A model generated the notes under the pieces. It worked only from the letters and a program-made list of their open reading frames with translations, was not told the DNA's origin and did not search any database. From Microstegium vimineum (Eukaryota > Streptophyta > Magnoliopsida > Poales > Poaceae): a stretch of 64,000 bases of DNA. This document shows, in pieces, positions 1 through 8,789 of the stretch (position 1 is the stretch's first letter; every line of letters begins with the position of its first letter). The stretch covers positions 16,513,937 to 16,577,936 of the forward strand of contig CM039130.1 of NCBI GenBank assembly GCA_022036555.1. Direction: 5' to 3'. The translations under genes were made by a program, and so were the position numbers.

Positions 1-730
1 GAAGGAGAGGTCTTCACGATTCTGGGTGAACATTGCCGCTAGCCCTAGAGCTATGCCGTAGTGTACGCCTTGGATGATGGCCTGATCAATACGACTGTCC
101 GCATCGTCAAGGCGTGCCTCGGCGGTTTCTCCCTGGGCGTTCACCTTGTCGGCGATCTTATTCACCGCAATCTTCAGGCGCTCAACCTCTGTAGAGAGCG
201 CTAAACAGAAGAACATGAATCGGGTGAACAGATGAAATGAGAAGGGGGGGGGAAATCGAGTGAGATTTAATTTTACTAACCGGCAATGGCATCGCAGAAC
301 TGCTTCCGCTGGTCCTCCCATTCAAGTTAGTCGATGCCGTATTGTTTGGAGATCTTCTTCAGTTCTCCTCAGGCTTCGTTCCTTTCCTTGATAAAGGTGA
401 CCGCCTCTCCATGAGTGTAAGGGGCATCCATGACACCCGAATCTAAATCCCAAGGATTGGAATGGTAGGAACTTGAAGAGCCGGAGGAGCCGGATGATGG
501 AGTCCCCGGCTGAGCTGCTATCGCTTAAGGGAAAGGAATGTTGTGGCTAGTAGAGATGACCCTTATTCTGATGAGTAAGAACAGAAATCAGAGCTAGAAA
601 GATGAACAAGGAGTAGAACTGCAAAGGGGCAAGAAGTCGATTCTCACCCGCGCTGCCGACAACGCCATGTTCGGCTTCCTTCAGCTTCTCCTTCGGCAGG
701 GCGCTTGCCACGGTCGTCGCCTCTGGCCAT
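1..730 (-). pseudogene. Antisense spliced gene 1 of the gypsy element (partial)
   Basis: Read on the minus strand, three exon-like blocks have GT-AG borders. Block 1 is about 648-730, starting at ATG 730-728 (MARGDDRGKRPAEGE). Block 2 is 281-523, Ser/Gly-rich and then helical. Block 3 is 1-200, running off the window edge, with a heptad-like helix (TEVERLKIAVNKIADKV) and then GVHYGIALGLAAMF. Blocks 2 and 3 join in phase. Block 2 has two in-frame stops, after KERNEA and after KQYGID, and blocks 1 and 2 do not join in phase, so this copy is dead. It lies antisense to the gypsy element whose 3' LTR follows at 3939. Antisense extra ORFs between pol and the 3' LTR are known in Tat-lineage plant elements. 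The function of the protein is unknown. Confidence 0.5.
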
Positions 731-1263
731 TGCTACTGTAGAGGTTAGGGTTTTCCTCTAGATTGGTTTGAGTAGAGAAGAGGAGGAGGTAGAGATAAGA
801 ATGCTTAACTAGAGCTGTTGATGATGGAGACCGAGAAGGAAGGGTTTACTTATAAGCCAAATGAAAGGTAGTGGCGTATATCTCGGGGTAGTGGGATGAG
901 AATGCCAAATAACGAGCTAGGGTTTTTCCTCTCGGATGGGCTGTTGCTGGACTGAGCCAGGCTCGGATAAGTCAAGAGTCGCTCGGCTATATCCCTGAAC
1001 CGGAAAGATGGAAGTAATCGGCTATGTCTCTGATCGGAAAGCTAAAGGCAATCGGCTATGTTCTAATCGGGAAAATAGAAGAGTTGATTATATTCTCATA
1101 CAAACAGAAGTATATAAAGATGAAGAACAAAAAACATCCGATTGTTCAGAAACAGAATGTGTCATGGTTAAACTATTACAAGCCCATGTTTCTACTAGCT
1201 CAGAAGCTGGTTGATGGCATCTAAGGCCTCGGCTCTGATTCGGCTAACATTGTTCAACAACTT

Positions 1264-1878
1264 CTAGTCTTCATCTTCAGAGCTTTGGATACCGAACAAC
1301 TTTGCCTTGAGTTGTTGGTCTTCTTTGAGGACAGTTGATATCCTTGATGAAGTTGCCTCTATGGAGTTTGGCAAATCTGCCATCTTGGCTTTATGAAACT
1401 GAATTCTGGCATTCAGTTCGGCTAGTTGAGTCTCCAGCCTGATTTTTTCATCCTCCATTACTTTCAGCTCAGGCTCCAAAGTCGCCAGTGAATTCTTGGC
1501 AGCTTGAATTTGGGAATGCAAGACTCTAGCTTTATTTTTCTTCAGAGATCTATTATTCTGCAGGACAGCTCTGCAGGCTATATTTTTGTTGGCTTTCTTC
1601 ACCACAGCAAAGTGATCATCAAGGTGGGCTGTAGATTCTAGTGAAGCTTTGAGATCAGATGGGAGGTCTTGGTTGATGAGCTCGAGAAGATCTCTTATCT
1701 GATCAGAGTCTTGGACCAGAGTGTTGATATCCTTGTTCAGCAAGTTAGCTATGTCTTTCAGCCGAGCTTGATTCTCCATTGACAGAGTTTGCTGAGAGGT
1801 AGCTTCTTCACCCTTTTCACTAATGTAATCCTCAACAGTGAAAGAGTAGCTAGTAGTCGGTTTGATGGTATTCTTGAA
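1264..1878 (-). pseudogene. Coiled-coil last exon of antisense gene 2
   Basis: The minus-strand frame is open from about 1878 to the stop at 1266-1264. The segment from MENQARLKDIANLLNKDI (1779) on is strongly helical: Leu, Ala, Glu and Lys rich, with heptad spacing in SQIQAAKNSLATLEPELKVM and IRLETQLAELNARIQ, ending in an acidic tail SSEDED. No catalytic motif is visible. It probably serves for oligomerisation. The upstream acceptor is uncertain (near 1878), so the exon start is approximate. Confidence 0.5.
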
Positions 1879-2633
1879 AAAGGGGGAAGTGTTAACCGAC
1901 TGGATGAGTGTACTAAAAGAATAGCTTAAGGCAAGATGTTACCTGTTGTGTTGATTGATGAGTGGTGTCCTGCTCTGGTTGAGCCTGGAACTGGACCAGA
2001 GGAAGGATCTTCTGCTAGATCTTCTATAATTTTATATTTCCAATAATACAGATGATAAAGTATAAGAGCAGGAAGTAGATATCATATAAAGAGAAGGAAG
2101 TGATTAGCCGAATGATGTTACCAATGTGTTCAGCAGTTTCATGTGCATCTGTACTTTCAGCCTCATGAGCTTCTGTATCTTCAGTTTCCTGAACCTCTAC
2201 ATTTTCAGTGGAAACTTGAGGAGGAAAATCTGTCGTCACATTGATTGATCCTGGAATCTCAACATGTGGCTGCAGTAGAGATGATTTGATATGAAGACAG
2301 TCAGAGTTGTTGCCAAATAGGATTTATTGCCGCATAAGAGATTCATACCTTGGGAGACAGCTTGACTTTCTTAGACCTTGTTTTTCTGACCACGTTAACA
2401 TTCTCAAATGCTTTCCTTTTGCCTTCTCCTCCTGAAGGTGCAATGGCCGAAGCTGCAGGGGTCTTCATGAAGGTTGCTAGGACTGGAGCATCGAAACCCA
2501 GGACAGGGTTGGGCCCAGCTAAGTAATAATGGAGTGCCTTGGTAAGAGGAATGGGCTCGAGATCCTGTGCATAACCGAATGTTAAAGTGAGAAATAAATT
2601 CAAAAGCAAAAATGATAAATGCAATGAAATTAC

Positions 2634-3669
2634 CTCACCGCTAGAAGCAAATTGGGATTGGAGATCTTGGCATAAAGGATGCACTGGTGTGTTGAAAATG
2701 TGATTGTGTCATTCTTGCCACCATGAGGCAAAAAGAGGATGAGCAACATCTACTAGCCCAAATGGATAGGGTTCATATATTGACAATTCTCATCCAAGTT
2801 CAAAGACCTTTTTGGCTTCTATTTCATTTCTGATCAACTCCCTGAATCTTATGGTTGTTGAAAAGAAAGGTCTTGGGGGTAACTGTCCACATCCTAATTG
2901 CCTAGTTGCCATGTTTGGGTAGTAGAATTTATAGGTAGATTGCACTAATCTTCCATGATGGAATTCGGCTGGATCAGAGATAAACAGATCCTAAGAGATA
3001 TTTACCCAGGGGGATCAGAGTGCCTGCAGCTAAGTCCTCAGCCACCGTCATGTGGTTTAAGGTTGGTTCATTGGATTTTCCACAGAAGATGAATCTGCAC
3101 AGCCACATGTTCATGAAAGCCCTGTACTCTTTGTCAAGAATAGCATCAAATGTCTCCATATAGGTCTGAATGTACTTAACCCATCCACCTTCAGATTGGA
3201 TAGCTTTCTGGTTGTTTTTGCTCTTGTACTTGAAGGGGTATACTGGCTGTGACACATTCAGGCCAGTCATCATGAAAACATCGGCCAGAGTGAAAATCAT
3301 CATACCATGGCCGAAAACAAAAGCGTTAATAGCATCAGACCAGAAATGGGAAGCCGCTATCAGGAGAGGTTCATTTCTAGGCATCTCTGACAAAGATAAT
3401 TCCAAGCAATGGCTGATAACCTGATTATCCCAGTGACTGCTACTCTTGTCTAGCATCCTCCGGTACCAGTTTCGCCATCCAGTGATTGAGGAAAACGGCC
3501 AGGTCTTGAAGGTGTTTGGCCATTGGTTTGGCAGAGTGACTTCAGACTTGAAGGGGATTCTCGAGGTTTCCTTCTCAATGATCTCGGTTGGGTCAGGATT
3601 TCCCATCGGACCAAGAAGGTAGGAATCAGGGTTTGCAGCATAAGGAATCAAAATTTGGTTCTTGTATTC
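2634..3669 (-). pseudogene. Plant mobile domain (PMD) exon
   Basis: This exon carries the recognisable part of antisense gene 2. Features of PMD proteins visible here are GWRNWYRRML, LLIAASHFWSDAINAFVFGHG, TLADVFMMTGLNV and the later block GGWVKYIQTYME..AFMNMWLCRFIFC. The frame is open from 3669 to about 2984. It then needs a one-base shift to continue as DLFISDPAEFHHGRLVQSTYKFY and on to the donor at 2633/2632. PMD occurs both in MAIL1/MAIN-type nuclear proteins and in transposons. The flanking retroelement structure favours the transposon form. Confidence 0.6.
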
Positions 3670-3921
3670 CTTCAAAGAAATTAGGAAAAAGAATGAATCG
3701 GAAAAGAAACGAGAAAATCAATCAAGAATTGTCGAATGCGTGGAGGTGAATGAAATTTACCTCTGGAATTTCATCCTGAGTCGCAATTGAAGAGTTGAGG
3801 TGGATTCAAGAATGTGCTGGGGCTTGGATTTTCTGAGCAGCGGCTGCGGTGTTGAACATTGTTGACCTAGAAGAAAAGGGGAAGCTTTTGGTCAATTTCA
3901 GAATAAAATGGCTTTTATCCC

Positions 3922-3936
3922 AAAATTGAGGGGGCA
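3922..3936 (+). other. Polypurine tract of gypsy 3' LTR
   Basis: The purine-rich run AAAATTGAGGGGGCA sits directly before the LTR start TGTTAACACTGG. This is where plus-strand primer is made during reverse transcription. It fixes the element orientation as plus strand, so the two spliced genes at 1-3859 are antisense. Confidence 0.6.
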
Positions 3937-4019
3937 TGTGTTAACACTGGATTTTGGTACGCTTAGAAAGATGACAGGTGAGCCAATGTGCAGTAAGTTT
4001 ACTAAGACGGGTGTTCAGA

Positions 4020-4127
4020 GCATTCGGTAAGTGTCCGTGTGGTCGGCTAATTTCCAAAGCATTCGGCAAATATCCGTACGGTCGGCTAATTTCCAAAGGT
4101 TCGGCAAACGATCGTGCGGCCGGCTAT
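4020..4127 (+). repeat. Three-copy ~39-bp tandem repeat in LTR U3
   Basis: The unit GCATTCGG..AA.(T/G)TCCGT.(C/T)GGTCGGCT followed by AATTTCCAAAG occurs twice almost intact and a third time diverged. It ends in the GGCCGGCT version near 4127. It lies upstream of the TATA-like box at 4311, where LTR enhancer repeats usually sit. Confidence 0.6.
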
Positions 4128-4310
4128 TCTGAGAAAGGGCGGTTTTCCGTTTAAGAAGCAACAAAAACGGCAAGCAAGAACCGATTGGGCAATAAAGATC
4201 GCGATAATTAAGGCAATAAAGACTCTGAAGGAAATTAAAGTCAAGGATGTCATGTTTTTTCCTTTAATATTTTGTAACCGTGTCCTTTTAGGACTCATGT
4301 TATGACCAGG

Positions 4311-4320
4311 ATATAAATAT
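4311..4320 (+). promoter_or_regulatory. TATA-like box in gypsy LTR
   Basis: ATATAAATAT lies about 370 bp into the LTR, a usual place for the U3/R core promoter of a plant LTR element. The call is by position and sequence only. Confidence 0.4.
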
Positions 4321-5308
4321 AAACCTTTGGCCATTTTAAAAAGGGTTCACAACCAAATCAATACAACCGGTCCCGTGCCAATTTCGAGTCTTTTGTCGTG
4401 TCGTCGAGTTCTTCGAGAGGAGTCATCGATCCGTCGACCTCCATAAGTCCCGACAATCTTGTTATCATGTCTAGTATCATGCGGTGGATTTAGACGTTGA
4501 TGCAAGTAGTCTTGTTTGTTGTCAATGATCGTGCGGCGGATCCTTGCTTGACAATCAAGAAGTCTTCACTTATGTTTCGTTTACGAGTAGATACCGTGCG
4601 GCAGGCGTTTGCTCGATATGCTTAGCAAAAGCAAGATAGTTATCGGCTTTATTAGATTTGGCAAGATCTAGTAGATTCATTAAGTTATCACATGTTGCAT
4701 GTTTTAGATATTTCATATATTTGTAACACTCTTTTGCCCAATCTAGATTGATACGGTTTGACTTTATTCTTTCTTGTAGATCTATTTATGCTTTAACAGT
4801 TATTGCTTTCATGTTGTCACTACAAATAGATCTTATGTTCATAATAGCCAAATTAGTCTAATCTAGATTGTCACGTGTTGCAGGTTCGTGTATGTTAACC
4901 ACGTTTAAGCTTTGATAAGGTTAGATATCGTGCGGTAGATATAAGCTTTAGATTAGTTTGATCGTGTTTGCTTACATGTTCCTTCATCATGGATCCTAAC
5001 TCGGTTGGATTGCTGAGCTTGGTTACGCTTTAACTCACAGTTAATTATGATTCGTCCAAACGTACTTTTCTCATGCATGCACGTTCGGCAATCAACGCTT
5101 TACATACTTTATGTTTATTTTAGCCGAATGATCAATAAGACTTGTTGGCAGACAGATTTTATAGTTGTATGTCGTCGTAAGTGGCTTCAGTGCCGTATAT
5201 ATGGAACTGTCTGGTCTCACCCAGCATGTTCCAGTTTTGTATCTAATGATTTTTATCCTTTGTTAGTTTCAGGTCAAACTGACTGGCACGTTTCCGGATT
5301 TCGAAACA

Positions 5309-5842
5309 CCCGGACAGCCGATTGAAGCTACGCTTTCTGGCTTACTATGTGTGAGGCACAATGCGTAACCTCACCAGGCCAGCGAAGTACTCTTCTTCTT
5401 CTTCTTCTTTTTCTTCTTCTAACGGCCAGCGAAGTACTGGCGTACGACTACTGTAATACTACATACTAGGCTGCTCGCAGCGCCGACGACACACACGGCA
5501 GTGGAACGGGACGCATCCAGGCCGTGGCGACCGTTATTGTTGCCGTGGCTTAGCTGTCGTGGTCCGTGGACGATCTGAGAAACAAGGCAGCGTGCGTGGC
5601 CCTGGCTTTGGCTCGGCTGGGCTGCCTCCTGACTGATTGATCCCCTTTTGTCACTTTCCCCCTGTCCCTTGGGCCGTACGAGAATCCTGTGTGTGTGATG
5701 GAAATAGGATCCCGGACCCGTCCCCGCATGGGCTCAAGGCCCGCGTGCACGCCGCTGTCATTGCCCAACTGCCCGAGCCCATGCATCACTGATTAGGGGC
5801 TGAACGCCGTGGCCGCTTTATATTCCAGCAAAAAAAAAAAAA
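5309..5842. other. Inter-element sequence with a CTT microsatellite
   Basis: No gene is supported here. GGCCAGCGAAGTACT occurs at 5377-5391 and again at 5424-5438, flanking a (CTT)n tract. The remainder to 5820 is moderately GC-rich low-copy-looking DNA. An A-run (5830-5847) sits at the 5' edge of the following LINE insertion. The 22 bp before the run (tggccgctttatattccagcaa) resembles the 22 bp after ATGCAC at 5853-5874, a possible short duplication. Confidence 0.4.
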
Positions 5843-5860
5843 AAAAATGCACTGGCCGCT
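5843..5860 (+). repeat. 5' target-site duplication of the L1-type insertion
   Basis: AAAAATGCACTGGCCGCT here matches AAAAATGCACTGGCAGCT at 7292-7309 with one mismatch in 18. The second copy follows a poly(A) tract, as expected for a target-primed LINE insertion between 5861 and 7288. Confidence 0.65.
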
Positions 5861-6225
5861 GTATATCCTGGCAATGAAAATCAACATCGATGGCAGCTTC
5901 AGAAAAGAGAACAAAGCCGGGGCATGTGGTTTCATTATTCGAAATCACCTTGGTGAGGCAGTGCTGGCCGGTGCAGCAAATTTTAGTCCAACCTTGGATG
6001 CACTATTAGCAGAGACGGTGGCTTGCTTGTTTGCATTAGAATCGGCAGAGAGATTATTTGGTATTTCCAGGATTGAGCTGGAAATGGACTGTAGCCAATT
6101 ACGTGAGGCTATCACGTCCCAATCTAGAGACTTGGCACCAGGGGGCCGTCTGTTTCGTAGTATCCGAGAGCTTTTAGTAGATCATTTCATTTGTAATAAG
6201 ATTTTAAATATTCCGCGTTGTTCTA
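5847..6225 (+). pseudogene. RNase H type-1 domain, N-terminal part
   Basis: The frame has the RNase H core: NIDGSF (first catalytic Asp), LLAETVACLFALESA (Glu) and IELEMDCSQL (Asp). This is the RVT_3-type domain that degrades the RNA strand of the hybrid during LINE replication. An ATG at 5847 lies partly in the flanking duplication, so it is not a genuine start; MKINIDG at 5875 is nearer the true domain edge. The domain is cut after IPRCS by the nested RTE. Its C-terminal part is at 7111-7204. Confidence 0.6.
6219..6225 (+). repeat. Target-site duplication of nested RTE (left)
   Basis: TGTTCTA here is repeated at 7111-7117, directly after the (GTTGAT)n tail of the RTE. Both copies start on a codon boundary of the RNase H frame, which supports this as the exact insertion point. 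Confidence 0.65.
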
Positions 6226-7110
6226 CAAGGGACATTCAAGGGGACATCCCTTGGTGCATGCTCTTCGCCGATGATGTAGTGTTAGTTGATGAAAGCTTGA
6301 CGGGAGTAAATAGAAAACTTAAGTTGTGGCGGCAGACCCTTGAGTCTAAAGGTTTTAGACTAAGTCGGACTAAAACTGAGTATATGAAATGCGACTTTGG
6401 CACAGCGGCTCAGGATGAGGGAGACGGGAGTTTGGAAGGTCAAGTCGTGCCTAAAAAGGACACCTTCCGATATCTGGGATCGATGCTACAAAGGGATGGA
6501 GATATTGATGCAGATGTTAGCCATAGAATCAAAGGAGGGTGGATCAAGTGACGTCAAGCTTCTGGCATTCTATGTGACAAGAGGGTACCCCAAAAGCTAA
6601 AAGGCAAGTTCTATAGGACAGCAATTAGACCTGCAATGTTGTATGGAGCCGAATGTTGGCCCACAAAGGCTCGACATGTTCAACAAATGAGTGTTGCAGA
6701 AATGCGCATGTTGCGTTGGATCTGTGGTCACACAAGAATGGACCGAGTTCGAAATGATGATATTCGTGATCGCCTAGGGGTGGCACCAATTGAAGAAAAG
6801 CATGTCCAACATCGGTTGAGATGGTTTGACCATGTCCAGAGGAGACCGTCAGATGCACCAGTGTGTTGTGGAGTCCCAAACCAAGCTAATAATATAAGGA
6901 GAGGCAGAGGAAGGCCGAAGTTGACATGGGCGGAGGCGGTGAATAGGGATTTAAAAGCTTGGGATATATCTAGAGATTTATGTTTGGATAGGATTGCCTG
7001 GAAAGCAGCTATTGAAGTGTCGCAACCATGACTTGGGTATCTTGTTGGGTTTTAACTCTAGCCTACCCTAACTTGCTTGGAACTACAGACTTTGTTGATG
7101 TTGATGTTGA
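6226..7110 (+). mobile_element. 5'-truncated RTE-clade LINE nested in the L1 copy
   Basis: The fragment encodes the 3' half of a plant RTE reverse transcriptase. It begins in the active-site block (PWCMLFADDVVL) and continues through SRTKTEYM, DTFRYLGSML, AMLYGAECWPTKARH, EMRMLRWICGHTR and RGRGRPKLTW. One frame spans 6226-7031, interrupted by a single TGA at 6549-6551 where the family has Trp (GWIK*RQASGIL). It ends in GTTGAT repeats (about 7093-7110), the short tandem 3' tail typical of RTE elements, then TGTTCTA. It is dead through truncation and the stop. Confidence 0.7.
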
Positions 7111-7204
7111 TGTTCTAACTTGTCTGTGCATGAGATTACCAAATTAGCGTTGAGTTGGGACCCTGGTCAATCCTCTGTGTGGCATGATCCCTTCCGGAGT
7201 TTGT
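7111..7204 (+). pseudogene. RNase H domain, C-terminal part resumed after RTE
   Basis: After the second TGTTCTA copy the frame reads CSNLSVHEITKLALSWD and then PGQSSVWHDPFRSL before TAA. The HE.TKLAL helix is the usual C-terminal helix of plant L1 RNase H domains (HELAKLAL type). Sequence after the stop runs to the poly(A) at 7279-7288. Confidence 0.55.
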
Positions 7205-7291
7205 AAACAGTTTGGTATCTTGCGATCTCGCTGAGATTACAAGTGCTAATATAAGGCCTTGAGAGCCTAGTTGAACTCAAAAAAAAAACCG

Positions 7292-7309
7292 AAAAATGCA
7301 CTGGCAGCT
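7292..7309 (+). repeat. 3' target-site duplication of the L1-type insertion
   Basis: This is the second copy of the 18-bp duplication, AAAAATGCACTGGCAGCT, four bases after the poly(A) tract. It differs from the 5' copy at one position. Confidence 0.65.
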
Positions 7310-7841
7310 TTGCTTGTTTTAATAAATTTGTAAGAGGGCACTTTTTACTATCTACTGTAGTAACTATCCGATTTTATATCCATTAAGCTTTTACAAAATC
7401 AGACATAAGACCATCGAACTATGAAAGTGAATTTACTAGCTGCTTTTCCTTTAGGTATTAAATATTTACTAACGTAAAGTGCTGTAGCGTTTCGTTTGTA
7501 TTTGATAATAAATCTCCACTATGGAATAACTAGACTTAAAATATTCGTCTCGTAAATTATAGACAAACTGTATAATTAATTATTTTTACCTATATTTAAT
7601 ATTTCATGCATATGTCCAAAGATTCGATGTGACAGAGAATCATGTAAAAGCGAAAACATTTACGATTGGATCCCAGAGCTTGATGGTCCAGTGATGTGGC
7701 CACTTTGCATATTTAAATTAGATAATTTGGTCACTTTTCCACCAAGGCCCCCCTATGAATTTAAAATTTCCACTAAAAATATTAAAATTCAAATAATTTT
7801 TGAAATTTTAACACTACTGACCTCTAACATTTAAAAAACTA
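7310..7841. other. AT-rich intergenic DNA
   Basis: I see no gene, RNA or element end in this stretch. It is AT-rich with scattered stops in all frames. Confidence 0.4.
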
Positions 7842-8190
7842 CCCTCTCTGTCTCAGTTTAATTGTACCTTTAGAGTTCGAATTTTGTCCCGAATTAAACG
7901 CTCACATAGGCCTGGACGACGCCTGAACCTGACGAACGAGTCTAGCAGAGCAGGAACAACAGAGCAATAAGAGTGCAGGATTCTAGTATTTTATTTGCTT
8001 TTTTCTGGATGAGTGCAAGGATGGTACTAGTAGTACACTCCATCCATGGGGACTCTAGAGACTTCTGGACTTCCAGAATGTGAAAGTGCTTGCAACCAGC
8101 TGGCATCAATAGGGCTATGTAGGTAATTTTCCATTCATCTTGGTTTCCGTGTCCACTCCTAAAAATGTAAATATTTTGGGACGGAGGGAG
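7842..8190. mobile_element. Stowaway-type MITE
   Basis: The 349-bp segment is flanked by TA dinucleotides (7840-7841 and 8191-8192). The right end is ...TTTTGGGACGGAGGGAG and the left end CCCTCTCTGTCTCAGTTT, matching in inverted orientation at about 10 of the outer 14 positions and again further in. CTCCCTCCGTCCC-type ends and a TA target are diagnostic of grass Stowaway (Tc1/mariner) MITEs. It encodes no protein. Confidence 0.6.
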
Positions 8191-8479
8191 TAATTTCTTG
8201 ACTCCATCACGCCTTTAAGGTTTTGAATTTTAGTTTAGGGACTTTTGAAAAGTTAAAAAGCTTCTGAAAGCTAACAGATAGAATTCCATCAAAGTGAGTT
8301 TTCGAGCTTTTGGCTCATGGGAGCTTTGTAGCTTTTGGACGATCGCAATGTTGAGGTTGAAAAGCTCACACGAAGCTGAAATAAACAAAGCCTTATAAAT
8401 CAATCATTTCTACAGACGACTGGTCTATCTCTCCTAGAAATCAACTTATATTGATTATTACCCTTACAAATTGTTTTTT

Positions 8480-8680
8480 AGTTACAAATCTAAGCTAAAA
8501 AATTACCGAAGAGAGAGCTCACAAGACAGCCACACACACGCAATAGCCACACACACGCATCCCATCTCAGGCTGTAATCCCCGGTAAGAAACGAGTGCTA
8601 TGTGAACATTAAGGATTCAAACCCACGCCTAGGCCCTCACACGATTCCTTCCTAACCACTCTATCCATAAAAGACACTTG
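8480..8680 (-). mobile_element. tRNA-derived SINE-like remnant
   Basis: On the minus strand an A-box-like TGGATAGAGTGGTTAGG (rc of 8651-8667) is followed about 30 bp later by a B-box-like GGTTTGAATCC (rc of 8613-8623, one mismatch to GGTTCGAATCC). Internal Pol III promoter boxes with no foldable tRNA cloverleaf suggest a SINE. The body would extend toward 8490, where ACACACACG repeats lie. The ends and family are not determined. Confidence 0.4.
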
Positions 8681-8789
8681 TACTTATTTAGATTATTCGT
8701 CATTCTTATTTTATCTTTATCGGATTTTAAAATGAGTTTCGGAATACTAAACACTTTTTGAGATGTACTACTTTGGTTTTTTCCAATTC

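Larger units (their letters stand above)
1264..3859 (-). pseudogene. Antisense spliced gene 2 with plant mobile domain
   Basis: A multi-exon minus-strand gene can be traced from ATG 3859-3857. Exons: 3761-3859, about 2634-3669, 2349-2564, 2122-2269, a small exon near 1950-2023, and a last exon ending at the stop 1264-1266. Most introns are short, AT-rich and GT-AG. The order is a short leader, a plant mobile domain (PMD, aminotransferase-like family), an acidic Glu/Thr-rich linker and a C-terminal coiled coil. Defects: a stop in exon 1 after QAPAHS, a frameshift near 2984, and stops after KKVFELG and in FASWWQE*HN, where TGG seems to have become TGA. It lies antisense, just upstream of the polypurine tract and 3' LTR of a gypsy element, so it is probably an element passenger gene rather than a host gene. 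Confidence 0.6.
3939..5308 (+). mobile_element. 3' LTR of a Ty3/gypsy (probably Tat-lineage) element
   Basis: The LTR follows the polypurine tract, starts TGTTAACAC and plausibly ends GAAACA at 5308, giving TGTT...AACA ends and about 1.37 kb. A TATA-like ATATAAATAT lies at 4311-4320. A three-copy tandem repeat lies at its start, and a dispersed motif resembling TCGTGCGGCGGAT recurs near 4477, 4530, 4597 and 4930. The 3' end is tentative because the 5' LTR is outside the window and no target-site duplication can be checked. The Tat call rests mainly on the antisense ORFs upstream. Confidence 0.5.
5861..7288 (+). mobile_element. 5'-truncated L1-type insertion with RNase H domain, split by an RTE
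   Basis: The insertion is bounded by an 18-bp duplication (5843-5860 and 7292-7309) and ends in ten A residues (7279-7288). It encodes the RNase H domain found at the C terminus of plant L1-like polyproteins. Coding sequence runs from about 5875 to 6225 and resumes at 7111, because an RTE LINE has inserted into it. With the RTE removed, one copy of the 7-bp duplication restores the reading frame: ...IPRCS joins NLSVHEITKLALSWD. The restored frame meets a stop at 7202. The reverse transcriptase region of the L1 is absent, consistent with 5' truncation. Confidence 0.65.

Noticed and set aside
5550..5789. Minus-strand ORF near the LTR edge
   Set aside because: No domain or start context. The sequence is ordinary GC-rich intergenic DNA.
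5847..6551. A 234-codon ORF with RNase H followed by reverse transcriptase, apparently a novel fusion
   Set aside because: Target duplications show an RTE LINE inserted into an L1 RNase H region. The fusion is an accident of phase.
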